From positions 62,001-126,000 of the forward strand of contig NZ_FNDY01000002.1 in the NCBI RefSeq assembly GCF_900099895.1: DNA of 64,000 bases. Reading direction: 5' to 3'. The position numbers were made by a program, and so were the translations under genes. Below the pieces are notes generated by a model. The model searched no databases. It was given only the letters and a program-made list of their open reading frames with translations, and was not told the origin of the DNA. The stretch is from Paenibacillus naphthalenovorans. Lineage in GTDB: Bacteria > Bacillota > Bacilli > Paenibacillales > NBRC-103111. The first letter of the stretch is position 1. Every line of letters begins with the position of its first letter. Shown here in pieces: positions 34,728 through 44,700 of this stretch.

Positions 34728-36911
34728 CTACGCCGCATCGTTAAACAGCTTGAACGCTTTGGCGACTTGCAGCTTGAACCATCCGAAAACAGCCACCGCC
34801 ACCGACCCCAAATTCTTTTTGTCTTCTGTCGTCGTATTCGCGGCAAGGGTTTCCTGTTCCTGCCGATCCTCGGCTGTGCCGACCTTTGCGGCCGGTGCTT
34901 GACCGTCACTTCGGATCTCCACCGTTCGCGTTGTGCCGTCCCAGCTGACAGCACCGCCGAAGGCCTCGCCTACAAAACGTGCCGGAACCATGGTATGCCC
35001 GTTTACCAATTGGGCCGGCATTTCGAGAGCCACGGTTTCCCCGTTCCGGTTCGCGAAGGTGCTGCCGATTTGGATGGACACCACCGCATTCCCCTTACGT
35101 GCGGTTGCCGTGCGTGTGGATGAATCCCACTCCACCTTGGCCCCCATCGACTCCAATATCGCCCGCAGAGGCGTCAACGTATAGCCTTCCCGGATGACCG
35201 GCCGCTGCTCAAACTTCACATCCTTGCCGTCTACAACCACGGACACGCAGGAAGACAAAGGGAAAGATTTTGAACCGCTCCTTTGGCCGTCCTTATTGTA
35301 AACAACAATTTCAAAGACGGAGCCCTCCGGTACGGCCCCCGCATTAAGCTCAATGCCGAAAGGCGGTCCGCTTTGGCTATCCAGCAGCCTGCCGTTTAAA
35401 TAATATTCAAGCTTGCCGATATAGACATCCGGAATTTTAACGAAGGGCGTAATTTTCGCTCTTTTGACAATAGGCGTCCGGGCGGTTAACGGCACATGGC
35501 CGGCATGATCCGAAGGCCTGGTCCCCTGCTCGACTTTGGTCAAATAATACGGAGGAGCGATCATACGGCTGTAAAGCTTCATCATCGCTTCATTATCCCG
35601 GAGCAAATAGTTGTTTTTGGATTCCTTCATCTCCAGATTGACATTAAAGTAAGTGATCGCCTTCAGCCGCGGATACTTATACGGCATAATTTCGTACAAC
35701 CGCTGCAAATTCAGCAGTCCGTAATCGGTGAACGACTCCTGGGGAAGATTCGCGTAATGGGAGACGGCCGTTTCACTGATCATCAGCGGCTTCCGGCCGG
35801 CATAAGTCCGGTACAAATAATCCAGCCGCTCCACAGGGCTTGTCGCCTGCATATTTCCCTGCTTGGGATCTCCGTTCTCATACGGCTCGCTGTAAAGGCT
35901 GACGCCTACCCAATCGACATAAGCATCTCCCGGATAATAAGGAGCTATCGAGTACATCGGCACTTGCCCAGGACTCCATACCATGGCCACATTCGGCGCT
36001 TCCTGTTCCATGATGTCATGAACCATGCGGAAGCTTTGAATATATTTCTGCGGATCGCCGTGCCACACGACCCAATTGCCGTTCATCTCGCTGGCGTAAC
36101 GCAGAAAGATCGGAATGCCCGCAGCCTTTGCCTCACGGGCCCATTGACGGACCGTCTCTTCCTTAACGGCATCAAGCCCGTCCATCGGCTCCCAGGCGAT
36201 CTGCAGTGCGACCCCCGCCTGCTTCGCCCTGGTCACATACTGTTTTGGAAACGGTTTTCCCACCTGGGTATAGACCAGGTAGAGCGCGTGTTTTTTCCCG
36301 TAAAATGTCTCTGAGCGATCGTAGTAATTATGCATCTGCGGGTCGCGTTCCGTATACATTCCGATATAAATCCCGTATTCCGGCTCGAATTTCGCCAGCT
36401 GTCCGTCCGGCGGGGCGGCCAGCCGCTTCAACTCTTCCGTATCCGAGGTGCTGATATAAGCCTCCACGGTGGTACGTATTTGCTCCGCGCGCTGCAAATC
36501 GATGGCTCCCCAGTCTTTTCCGTCTTTGAGCCAGTACTCGTTTTCCAGCTCGTAGTAGTGAATCGCCTTCTCATAATCCTTCATCCGGTCAAAATATTGA
36601 TTGAGTCTGCCGCAAAACAGCGCCGCATTCTGCCAATCTCCAATCGACGCATAGTGACGAACCAAAAACTCCCAATGCGGTACGGCATCCTCCGGCTTCC
36701 CTTTGGCCACGGCAGCGTCGGCCGCTTTCCATCGATCCCATATCGCATCGGCGTAAATCGGTTCGGCGTGAGAGAATAACAGTCCGGCACAAAGCGCTGC
36801 AGCCAGCAGACGCTTAACCTTTTTACAGCATACGGAAGCCGTAAACGAACGGGGATCTAAGAATCCCTTACGGCCAAGCCACCGATCCGGCTTCCGATGA
36901 GATGTCTGCAT
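34728..36911 (-). CDS. Secreted GH26-like glycosidase with copper-amine-oxidase-type repeats
   Basis: 727 residues from ATG 36911 (GGGGGGAC just upstream). Signal peptide hydrophobic core near residues 33-48 (LLAAALCAGLLFSHA). A TPR-like helical region (~55-150) precedes a TIM-barrel resembling GH26 beta-mannanase: acid/base glutamate in RYASEMNGNWVVWHGD near residue 285 and nucleophile in KPLMISETAVS near residue 395. After a beta-sandwich linker, two copper-amine-oxidase N-like modules follow (VVVDGKDVKFEQRPVIREG; TMVPARFVGEAFGG), common in Paenibacillus surface proteins. Acts on beta-mannan-like glycans by family; substrate untested. Confidence 0.83.
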   Translation of the reverse strand: MQTSHRKPDRWLGRKGFLDPRSFTASVCCKKVKRLLAAALCAGLLFSHAEPIYADAIWDRWKAADAAVAKGKPEDAVPHWEFLVRHYASIGDWQNAALFCGRLNQYFDRMKDYEKAIHYYELENEYWLKDGKDWGAIDLQRAEQIRTTVEAYISTSDTEELKRLAAPPDGQLAKFEPEYGIYIGMYTERDPQMHNYYDRSETFYGKKHALYLVYTQVGKPFPKQYVTRAKQAGVALQIAWEPMDGLDAVKEETVRQWAREAKAAGIPIFLRYASEMNGNWVVWHGDPQKYIQSFRMVHDIMEQEAPNVAMVWSPGQVPMYSIAPYYPGDAYVDWVGVSLYSEPYENGDPKQGNMQATSPVERLDYLYRTYAGRKPLMISETAVSHYANLPQESFTDYGLLNLQRLYEIMPYKYPRLKAITYFNVNLEMKESKNNYLLRDNEAMMKLYSRMIAPPYYLTKVEQGTRPSDHAGHVPLTARTPIVKRAKITPFVKIPDVYIGKLEYYLNGRLLDSQSGPPFGIELNAGAVPEGSVFEIVVYNKDGQRSGSKSFPLSSCVSVVVDGKDVKFEQRPVIREGYTLTPLRAILESMGAKVEWDSSTRTATARKGNAVVSIQIGSTFANRNGETVALEMPAQLVNGHTMVPARFVGEAFGGAVSWDGTTRTVEIRSDGQAPAAKVGTAEDRQEQETLAANTTTEDKKNLGSVAVAVFGWFKLQVAKAFKLFNDAA

Positions 36912-37015
36912 GATTGTCCCCCCTAGATGATGCATGTCCTTCTATCTATTCAACAGGTATGCCGGAAGAGGCCTGCTTATGTCTAAAGACGATCCGTTTA
37001 CCGAATCCCGGAGCC

Positions 37016-40000
37016 TTACATGATCTCCATCGAGATCCGGCTGCCTTGGCCGCCGGGCTCCGCGGGATGCACCACAAGCCGTCTGGGAAGCCGGGCCCGC
37101 AGCTCAGGCACGTGGCTGATGACGCCTACCGTCAGCTTGTCCGTATGCAGTTTTTCGAGAGCCGTAATGACCGTATCCAACAGCTCCTGATCCAGCGTAC
37201 CGAAACCTTCGTCAAGGAAGAAAAACTCAAGCGGATGCTCGCCTTTGAGCTGAATTTGCATGGAAAGAGCCAGCGCAAGCGATAACGAGGTCAAGAACGT
37301 CTCGCCGCCCGAGAGCGTAGTCACCGGTCTGCGCACCCCTCCATTCGCATCGTCCCGCATGACGAAGCCTCCGCCGGAGTCCACCTCAATCGCGTACCTT
37401 TGCCGGGTTAGCTGTCCTAATCGCTCGGAAGCCGCACGGCTGACATGCATCAGCTGCTCCTCCGCCAGAAATTCAACGAACGCGTTGCCCCGAAGCACGC
37501 TCTGAAGCTTGCCAAGCCGTTCCAGCTCGCTGCGGCAGGCTGTCTGCTTCGACTCCAGTTCGCGCCAGCGCCGGTGTTTGGCCTGCAGATCCTCCCAATC
37601 CCTCTCCGCCTTGGCCATCGTTTGCAGAGCCGCTTCATCCTGAGCCTTGCATTCGCCAAGCTCCCGCTCCATCGCCTCCCACATGTCATCCGTGACCTCA
37701 CGGCCCGCCAGCTCATGATCGAGCTCAGCCAAGCGGGCTGACAGCTGATGCTCCAGCTTGCCGTGAGCTTCGACTTCGGCACTCCACTGCTGCTGCTGTT
37801 CAGGCGAGATCAACGCATCCGACACTTCCTGAACCGTAGAGAAACCTTCCGCTTCCGACTGCTGGGCCCATTCCCTTTCCGCTTCTTCCAAAGCCAGCCG
37901 CGCCGATTCCGCCGCCTGACGAACGGCGGATTCCGTCTTGGCCGACTCTTGATACCCGGACTGCATTTCTTCCAGCAGCTTCGCTGTCCTTTGCGCTTCC
38001 GTTCGCAGCTCATTCAGCCTGGTCTGCGCCTCGGAGGCCAGACCGCCGGCATCCTCATCGCCGACCCAGGCATAGAGCCGTTCGGCCTGCGCGTCAACGT
38101 GCTGCTGCAGCGCTTGCTGTTCCGCAGTTATCCGGACCGCTTGCTTCTCGGCTTCACCCACTTCCTGCAGCAGCTGCTCCATGCGCGTTTGCTTGGCCGA
38201 CAAAAATTCCACGCTTTTGTCCAACCGGCTTTTGAGCTCATCCGCCAACTGCTCCTGCTGCTTCAAGCGCTCTGCCAATGCCGCAACGTCCTCCGGCCTG
38301 TAGTCCGGAAACCTGTTTGTCCAGCCGGAGCTGAGCGTTTGAAGCAAATCACGCGTTTCCGCCGCTTTTTGGGCTTCTGCTTCATAGACGCCGCGTGCCG
38401 TTTGTTCTCTGGCGTCCAGATCATGACGCTGCTTGACCAGCTGCCGCTTCTCCTGCAGCAGCGTTTGGAGCGCATGCTGAAGCTGCTGCGCTTCCCGGCG
38501 GGCAAGCTCAAGTTCATTCGCAGACGTATCCAGCAAAAGTTGAAGCTCATCGGCAAAAACGCCCGTCCCTCCTGCGAATTCAGCAGAAAGCGACGCAGCC
38601 GCCTCATGATGCGCGGACAGCTTTTCCGACAGGGGCTGCCGTACTTCAACATCGACGGCCTGATTCCACTGCTGCTCCATCGCCTGCAGAGCATGCAGCA
38701 GCTGGCGCAGATCAAGCTGCCTTCTCCGGACATCGTCCTGCAACCGCTCCAGCTGTGCCACGGCCGTGTGATGCATATCTTCCCCGCTCTGTACGGCTGT
38801 CAGCTCCCCGCGCTCCACAGCCGGCTTCGGATGAACCGACGAGCCGCAAACCGGACAAGCCTCGCCGTCATGCAAATGTGCCGCCAGCGCATTGGCCATG
38901 GCCGTTCGCTCGGCCTGCTTTTGCATGCTCTTGAGCCTGGAGATTTCGTCGGGGATTTGGCCCAGAAGCGCCGATAGCCTTTGTTCGGTTTGAAAACATG
39001 CCGTATGTAACGAAGCTAACCGTTCCAACCAGACTGTTCCCCGACTCTCCCATTCTTTCTCCGTAAGCTCCAGCGCCGCCAGCGATTGCTTCAGCCGTTC
39101 CAGCTCTGCCTGCCGCCGGGCCAGCTCCGCCTGCTGCTCACCGTACTGCTTCCCGAGCCGATCGAGCTCGCGCTTTTCCTGCAGCGCCTCCTGGAGCCGA
39201 TCCCGATACGCCCTGGGCACCTCGGCAAGCTTCAGCTCGTCCTTGAGCTGCGCCTGCCGCTGCAGCGCCTTCTCGCGCAGCTCGGCCTCGCGCGCCTGCT
39301 CCGCGTGCAGCCCCGCGAGCTGCGCCCTGCTGCGCTCGGCCTCGGCGGCCAGTGCGGCGAGCCGCTCGCGGCTTTGCGCGAGCTCGGCCGCGAGCGCCGC
39401 CGCCTGGCGCAGCTGCTCGAGGCGCGCGGCCAGCGGCGCCTCCTGCGCAGCCAGCGCGTCGCGCGCCGCGGCCTGCGCCGCCTGCGCCTGCGCCAGCGCG
39501 CCCTGTGCGGCGGCGAGCGCCTCGGCGGCCGCGGCGGCGGCTGCACGCTGCTGCGCGAGCTGCGCCTCGGCGGCGGCGAGCCGGCGCACGAGCGGGCGCA
39601 GCCGCTCGGCCTGCGCGCCCCGCGCGAGGCGCCCGGCGAGGGCCGCCACGTGCGGCGCCTGCGCCGCTAGCGCGGCCCGACGCGCAGCCACCGCCGCGCG
39701 TTCGCGCTGCAGCTCGCGGACGGCGCGCAGCTCGGTCGCGCGTCGCTCGCAGGCGATCAGCCGCTCGCGCAGCACGCGGGCCGCTTCGCGCGCCTCGGCC
39801 AGCCGAGCCTCCGCTTGCGCCAGCGCCGCCTCTGAAGCGTCGCCCAGGCCCTGCTGCTCCGCCTGAAGCTCCTTGAGCGCGGCATCCGTCTCCTTATAGC
39901 GCGCGGAGGTCTTGGCGCTAAGCTTGTCGCCGTAAGGCTCCAGATGAAACAATCGCTGCAGCATCGCCCGCCGGTCCTTGCCGGCAAGTGTCAGAAATTC

Positions 40001-40471
40001 CGCAAACTTCCCCTGCGGCAGCACGACGGCACGGGTAAAATCAGCCATCGATAACCCTAAAATGTCTTGAATGTGCTGGTTGACTTCCCCCGCTTTGTCG
40101 GCCAATACGACGGATTCGCCGTCGCGGTAATGGATCAGCCGGCACAGGCTGCCCAGGATAGACTGCTCTCCGCTGCGCTTAAACTGGCGGTCCACCCGGT
40201 ACCGCTTGGCCCCGGAACCAGAACCCAGCTCGAAGGTAAATGAGACGGACAGCGTCTGCTCCGCCTGATTCATGATCGCCTGCGTGCCGCCGGGCGCGCG
40301 CTCCACCTTGCCGAACAGCGCCAGCGTAATCGCATCGAGCAGGGTGGATTTGCCGCTGCCCGTCGGGCCGAAAATACCGAACACGCCGGCGCCCGTCAGC
40401 GCGGCAAAATCGATCTCCTGCGCTTCCCGATAGCTCTGAAGTCCGGCGATTTGCAAATGAATCGGCCGCAT
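37016..40471 (-). CDS. sbcC: SMC-like exonuclease subunit SbcC
   Basis: 1151 residues. Walker A GPTGSGKSTLLD near residue 37, coiled-coil arms, zinc hook GEACPVCGSSVHP near residue 538, second coiled coil, then ABC signature TTLSGGETFLTSLSLALALS and Walker B FFFLDEGFGTLD in the last ~80 residues. With SbcD it opens and cuts hairpins and protein-blocked DNA ends. About residues 205-415 (39230-39850) are extremely Ala/Arg/Gln-rich, and the DNA there is ~80% G+C. Follows sbcD by 79 nt with AAAGGAGG upstream. Confidence 0.95.
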   Translation of the reverse strand: MRPIHLQIAGLQSYREAQEIDFAALTGAGVFGIFGPTGSGKSTLLDAITLALFGKVERAPGGTQAIMNQAEQTLSVSFTFELGSGSGAKRYRVDRQFKRSGEQSILGSLCRLIHYRDGESVVLADKAGEVNQHIQDILGLSMADFTRAVVLPQGKFAEFLTLAGKDRRAMLQRLFHLEPYGDKLSAKTSARYKETDAALKELQAEQQGLGDASEAALAQAEARLAEAREAARVLRERLIACERRATELRAVRELQRERAAVAARRAALAAQAPHVAALAGRLARGAQAERLRPLVRRLAAAEAQLAQQRAAAAAAAEALAAAQGALAQAQAAQAAARDALAAQEAPLAARLEQLRQAAALAAELAQSRERLAALAAEAERSRAQLAGLHAEQAREAELREKALQRQAQLKDELKLAEVPRAYRDRLQEALQEKRELDRLGKQYGEQQAELARRQAELERLKQSLAALELTEKEWESRGTVWLERLASLHTACFQTEQRLSALLGQIPDEISRLKSMQKQAERTAMANALAAHLHDGEACPVCGSSVHPKPAVERGELTAVQSGEDMHHTAVAQLERLQDDVRRRQLDLRQLLHALQAMEQQWNQAVDVEVRQPLSEKLSAHHEAAASLSAEFAGGTGVFADELQLLLDTSANELELARREAQQLQHALQTLLQEKRQLVKQRHDLDAREQTARGVYEAEAQKAAETRDLLQTLSSGWTNRFPDYRPEDVAALAERLKQQEQLADELKSRLDKSVEFLSAKQTRMEQLLQEVGEAEKQAVRITAEQQALQQHVDAQAERLYAWVGDEDAGGLASEAQTRLNELRTEAQRTAKLLEEMQSGYQESAKTESAVRQAAESARLALEEAEREWAQQSEAEGFSTVQEVSDALISPEQQQQWSAEVEAHGKLEHQLSARLAELDHELAGREVTDDMWEAMERELGECKAQDEAALQTMAKAERDWEDLQAKHRRWRELESKQTACRSELERLGKLQSVLRGNAFVEFLAEEQLMHVSRAASERLGQLTRQRYAIEVDSGGGFVMRDDANGGVRRPVTTLSGGETFLTSLSLALALSMQIQLKGEHPLEFFFLDEGFGTLDQELLDTVITALEKLHTDKLTVGVISHVPELRARLPRRLVVHPAEPGGQGSRISMEIM

Positions 40472-40550
40472 GCCGAAGCCTCCTTTTCGCTCAAACCCAT
40501 GTTTTTTCAGGTCATCGCGTTATAGTCCAACATGTAATATGTCTTTCGCT

Positions 40551-41723
40551 TTATACCGCCGCGTCGTCCTCCTCAGCCAGCAGCTCCAGGAACAGCCGGA
40601 CCAGTTCCGGCTCGGGCTGTGCGCCTCCGGTCTGCCGCTCGTAAAAGCGCCGGAACAGCTCGTCCATCGGGAGCCGGGATGCGGAAACGGGCTCCATGGC
40701 TTCCGGCTGCAGCTCCGGATAGACCGGCCGGATATGAAGGAAACCGTCCCTCGCCTGCCGAAGCTTGTGGATTTGTTCGAGCGACATCGTCTCCTGAAGA
40801 TGAATTTCCAGATCGATCCAGGCCGTCGGATCTTTTCCTTCATCCAACCACCGGTGAACCTCCGCAAGCCCTCCCTTGGCCTTCCACTCCACTAAAGGCC
40901 TTCCGCTGGAAAGGAAAATCTCTTCCACCTGCGGAACCGAACCCGGCTTGATATCCAGAATGGTTACCGATTTGGCTTGTCCCGCCTCCGAGAAGCTGTA
41001 AGCCAGCGGCGAGCCGCTGTACCGAATCATCGTCCCGGAGCGGATGTACTGCGGACGGTGGAGATGTCCGAGCGCCACGTACTGCGCGCCGGCCGTCAAA
41101 GCTTCCGTATCGACCGTGTAGGCGCCGCCTACTTGAATCGGCCGTTCGGATTCGGTTTCTTTGCCTCCCAGAACGTACAAATGGCTCATCAGCAGATTGA
41201 CCGTGTCTTTCCGGTAATGCCTCGCCTGCTCCTGCACGATATGCTTCACGCGTGCCGAATAAGCCGATCGCAGCAGCCCTTCCTCCGCCTCATCGGACAG
41301 CAGCTCGCGAAGACGGGATTCGGACGGATAAGGCAGCGCGAAGACGATCGCCGTTTCTCCCGTTCGCTTGATCGCCGACTTGTATACTCGCGCCTCCGGC
41401 AGGCCGACCAACGTCACGCCCAGCTTTAGCGCCAGCGGAGCGGCTGCCGCCAGCCGGTCCGGATGATCATGGTTTCCGGCAATGACATAGACCGGCCGGC
41501 TTCCCTGATCGGAGAGTCGGGCCAATGCGTCGTAAAACAGCTGCTCAGCGGCGGCAGGCGGATTGACCGAATCATAAATATCCCCCGCCACCAGCACCAG
41601 ATCAATCTGCTGATCTCTCACGATGGCCGCCAGCTCATCGATAAAAGCCTCCTGCTCCGGCAGCCGGCTTCTTCCCTCCAATGTCCTGCCGAAATGCCAA
41701 TCCGCCGTATGCAATACCCGCAT
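40551..41723 (-). CDS. sbcD: Exonuclease subunit SbcD
   Basis: 390 residues from ATG 41723 (AAAGGAGG six nt upstream; an ATG two codons earlier is too close). Metallophosphatase motifs: LHTADWHFGRTLEG (D-x-H), VLVAGDIYDSVNP, VIAGNHDHPDR, and the late VALGHLHRPQY. C-terminal capping domain. Mn-dependent nuclease partner of SbcC. Start lies 12 nt past the addA stop, so it belongs to the addBA operon. Confidence 0.95.
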   Translation of the reverse strand: MRVLHTADWHFGRTLEGRSRLPEQEAFIDELAAIVRDQQIDLVLVAGDIYDSVNPPAAAEQLFYDALARLSDQGSRPVYVIAGNHDHPDRLAAAAPLALKLGVTLVGLPEARVYKSAIKRTGETAIVFALPYPSESRLRELLSDEAEEGLLRSAYSARVKHIVQEQARHYRKDTVNLLMSHLYVLGGKETESERPIQVGGAYTVDTEALTAGAQYVALGHLHRPQYIRSGTMIRYSGSPLAYSFSEAGQAKSVTILDIKPGSVPQVEEIFLSSGRPLVEWKAKGGLAEVHRWLDEGKDPTAWIDLEIHLQETMSLEQIHKLRQARDGFLHIRPVYPELQPEAMEPVSASRLPMDELFRRFYERQTGGAQPEPELVRLFLELLAEEDDAAV

Positions 41724-41735
41724 GCCCATCCTCCT

Positions 41736-44700
41736 TTATAGCTGTACCACATGAGCTCCATCAAATAAAAAGATGTATTTGCCGATGACCGGCCTTTTCC
41801 AGATTGTCTCCACCGCTCTTGCATACAAATCGAGCTGCATCCGGTAGCTCTCCGCCACCCGTTGAGGAGAAGCGCCCTTCAGGCGATCCGTCTTGTAATC
41901 GAGCAGGACCAGACCCTCCTCCTCATCAATCAAGCAGTCGATCACCCCTTGCAGCATGACCGTTTCCTGCGATAAGCCTCCCGGTTCAGCGCCATACACA
42001 TCCGTCGCAGGCAGTCCGAAGCTGAAGGGCACCTCCCGGTGTACCCGCTTGGCTTGAAGCAGCCGCTGCCCCAACTCGCTTCGGAAGAAAGACACAATAA
42101 CCGCGGGGTCCACCAGCGATTGCTGCTGTTCGGTCAGCAGCTCCCGCGACACCATCCAGGCCAGCGTTTCGCGCACGTCCGCCTCCGAAGGATGACGATC
42201 CAGCGGCATATGCTGCATGACGGAGTGAAACACCGAGCCCCGCTCCGCCGCATTCAGCTCTCTTTGCTCCATGAAACGAGGTCTGCGGACAATCATCCGG
42301 CGGAAGACCGTTTGTCCTTTGTCCCGGCCTTTCTTGTCAACGTTGTCCTGACCGTTTTCCGCAGCGTGCCAAGGCGCCGCCGCGGGTTCCTCCGATAGCA
42401 GCTCAAGCAGTTTATGATGCTCGGACAGCCGCTTGAGCTCCGTTACGGACGTTTTGGACAAGACCAGCGTAGCGTCTTTATAGGAATAATCCCACGACAA
42501 CCGCCGCCACACTTCATGCTCCCACCGCTCCGTTTCGTCCACAGGCTCCATGCGGACCACCGACTGCCACCGCGAATCGGCGTGATCCGATCCGGCGGCC
42601 GCCTGCGCCATACCGGCAAACAGCTCCGGCATGATCAGATGCACCCGCCACTCGGAAGACTCGTCCTTTAGAAACAAGGGAACCGTATCTTCTACGCCTG
42701 CCCCTTCCCGGAGCAGCTTTCCGTCGGGATGGCGAATCATGGCGGGACCGATCCAATCCAGATAACATTTGGCTTTGGCCAGCGCGTCATCCGGAAGCGC
42801 CAACCGGTCATGCAGAACAAACCGGCTCCATGCCTTGAGCTGTTTTTCCAGCCCTTTGACCGAGGCTACCAGCACCAGCTTCTCCCTCGCACGGGTAAGG
42901 GCCACATACAGCACGCGCATTTCTTCGGCAAGCATTTCCATCTGGATTTTGCGTTTGATGGCAAGCCACGGCAGCGTGGGATAGCTGACGCGCGTCTTCG
43001 GATCGGTCAACTTCGGTCCGAATCCGAGCTCCTTGTGCAGCAGGAAGCTGTCCGTCAAATCCCGCCGGTTGAACGGCTTGGCCATACCGGCTGCGAATAC
43101 GACCGGAAATTCCAGCCCCTTGCTTTTGTGAATGGTCATGATCCTTACGACATCCTCTTGCTCGCCCAAAGCCCTGGCGGTGCCCAAATCGCCTCCGCTG
43201 TTTTGCATTCGTTCAACGAAACGCAAAAAACGGAACAGGCCCCGAAAGGAGGTCGCCTCGTACTGGCGGGACCGATCGTAGAGCGCGCGCAGATTCGCTT
43301 GGCGCTGCTGCCCGCCGGGCAGCCCGCCTACGAAATCGAAATAGCCGGTTTTTCTGTAAATGTCCCAGATCAGGTCGGCAAGCGAGCCCTGCTGAGCCAT
43401 CCTTCTCCAATCGTTCAACTGTTCAAGGAAGGATCTTGCTTTGCGTTGAGTCTCCGGTTTTGGAATATACGCGCCATCGCCATCGCCGGACGGTTCCGAA
43501 CCATCCGGATCGGAAAGCTCTCCGGCTTCCTCCGTCTCCGTTTCATCCTTTCTCGCATAAGCTCTCACCGCATCGAAAAAAGCTCCGTGACGGCTGCATA
43601 TCCGGATATGCGCCAGCTCCTCGCTGTCCATTCCCACAATAGGCGAACGGAGCACGGAGGCCAGAGGAATATCCTGATACGGATTATCGATAAGCTTGAG
43701 CAGAGACAATACCACTTGAATCTCCGTTGCCGTAAAATAGCCGGTATTCAGCTCCGCATAGGCCGGAATGCCCTGCTGCCGCAGTTCCTCGATCAGCACC
43801 GGCGCCCACTGCTGAGTGGCGCGCAGCAGAATGACGAAATCCCGGAAAGCGGCCGGCCGCAGCCCTTTGAGGGATTTATCGAACACCCGAAACGGCTCTC
43901 CGCCATCCATCCCCATCATGAGGCGAATCTGCTGCGCGATATACCGGGCTTCCAGCTGCGCCGTTTCCAGCTCCTGCCTATTTTCGGCCGGATCCTCCGA
44001 AGCGCCGTCCGCCTCCGGGTCTTGATCGGAATCCGTCACGCTTTCGTCTTCAGTTTTCTTGCCGGACACGCTCTCGTCATGGGCCGACCTGTCGATGAGA
44101 ACCAGCTTGGACGCCAAGTCAAAGTTTCCATTCCCGGTTTCCGGATACCCTGCGCCGTATACGAGCTCCGCCTTTTGATCATAAGCGATTTCACCTACGT
44201 TCTCGTTCATCAGCTGGCGGAATATGTAGTTTGTACCGTCCACCACTTGGCGGCGGCTGCGGAAGTTGCGCGCCAAATCAATCCGTCTTCCCGGATCCGC
44301 TCCGTCCGGGGTAAAGCTTTTATATTTTTCCTGAAACAGGCTCGGCTCCGCCAAACGAAACCGGTATATGCTTTGTTTCACGTCCCCGACCATAAACCGG
44401 TTGCCGGGAGATTCCCGCGAAATCAGCTCGACGATCGCCTCCTGCACGCGGTTCGTATCCTGATATTCGTCAAGCAGCACTTCGACGAACTGTTCCCGGT
44501 ATTCCAAAGCGGCTTGAGAAGGCACCGGCGCTCCGGGCGCGGATCGGTCCGAGCTCAGGATGCGCAGACAATAATGCTCGAGATCGGCGAAATCGACAAG
44601 ACCTTTGTCCAGCTTGACCTTCCGATACCGCTCCCCAAACTCGATCACCAAATCCGCCAGAGTCCTCATGAGCGGGGCCATCATTCTCAGTTCCTCCTCG

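Noticed and set aside
37748-38977. 409-codon plus-strand frame inside sbcC
   Set aside because: Antisense of the coiled-coil codons; low-complexity Leu/Arg/Phe product without a known motif.
39243-39866. Ala/Ser-rich plus-strand frames in the sbcC G+C island
   Set aside because: Stop codons are rare in 80% G+C DNA, so long frames arise in every phase; sbcC is the real one.
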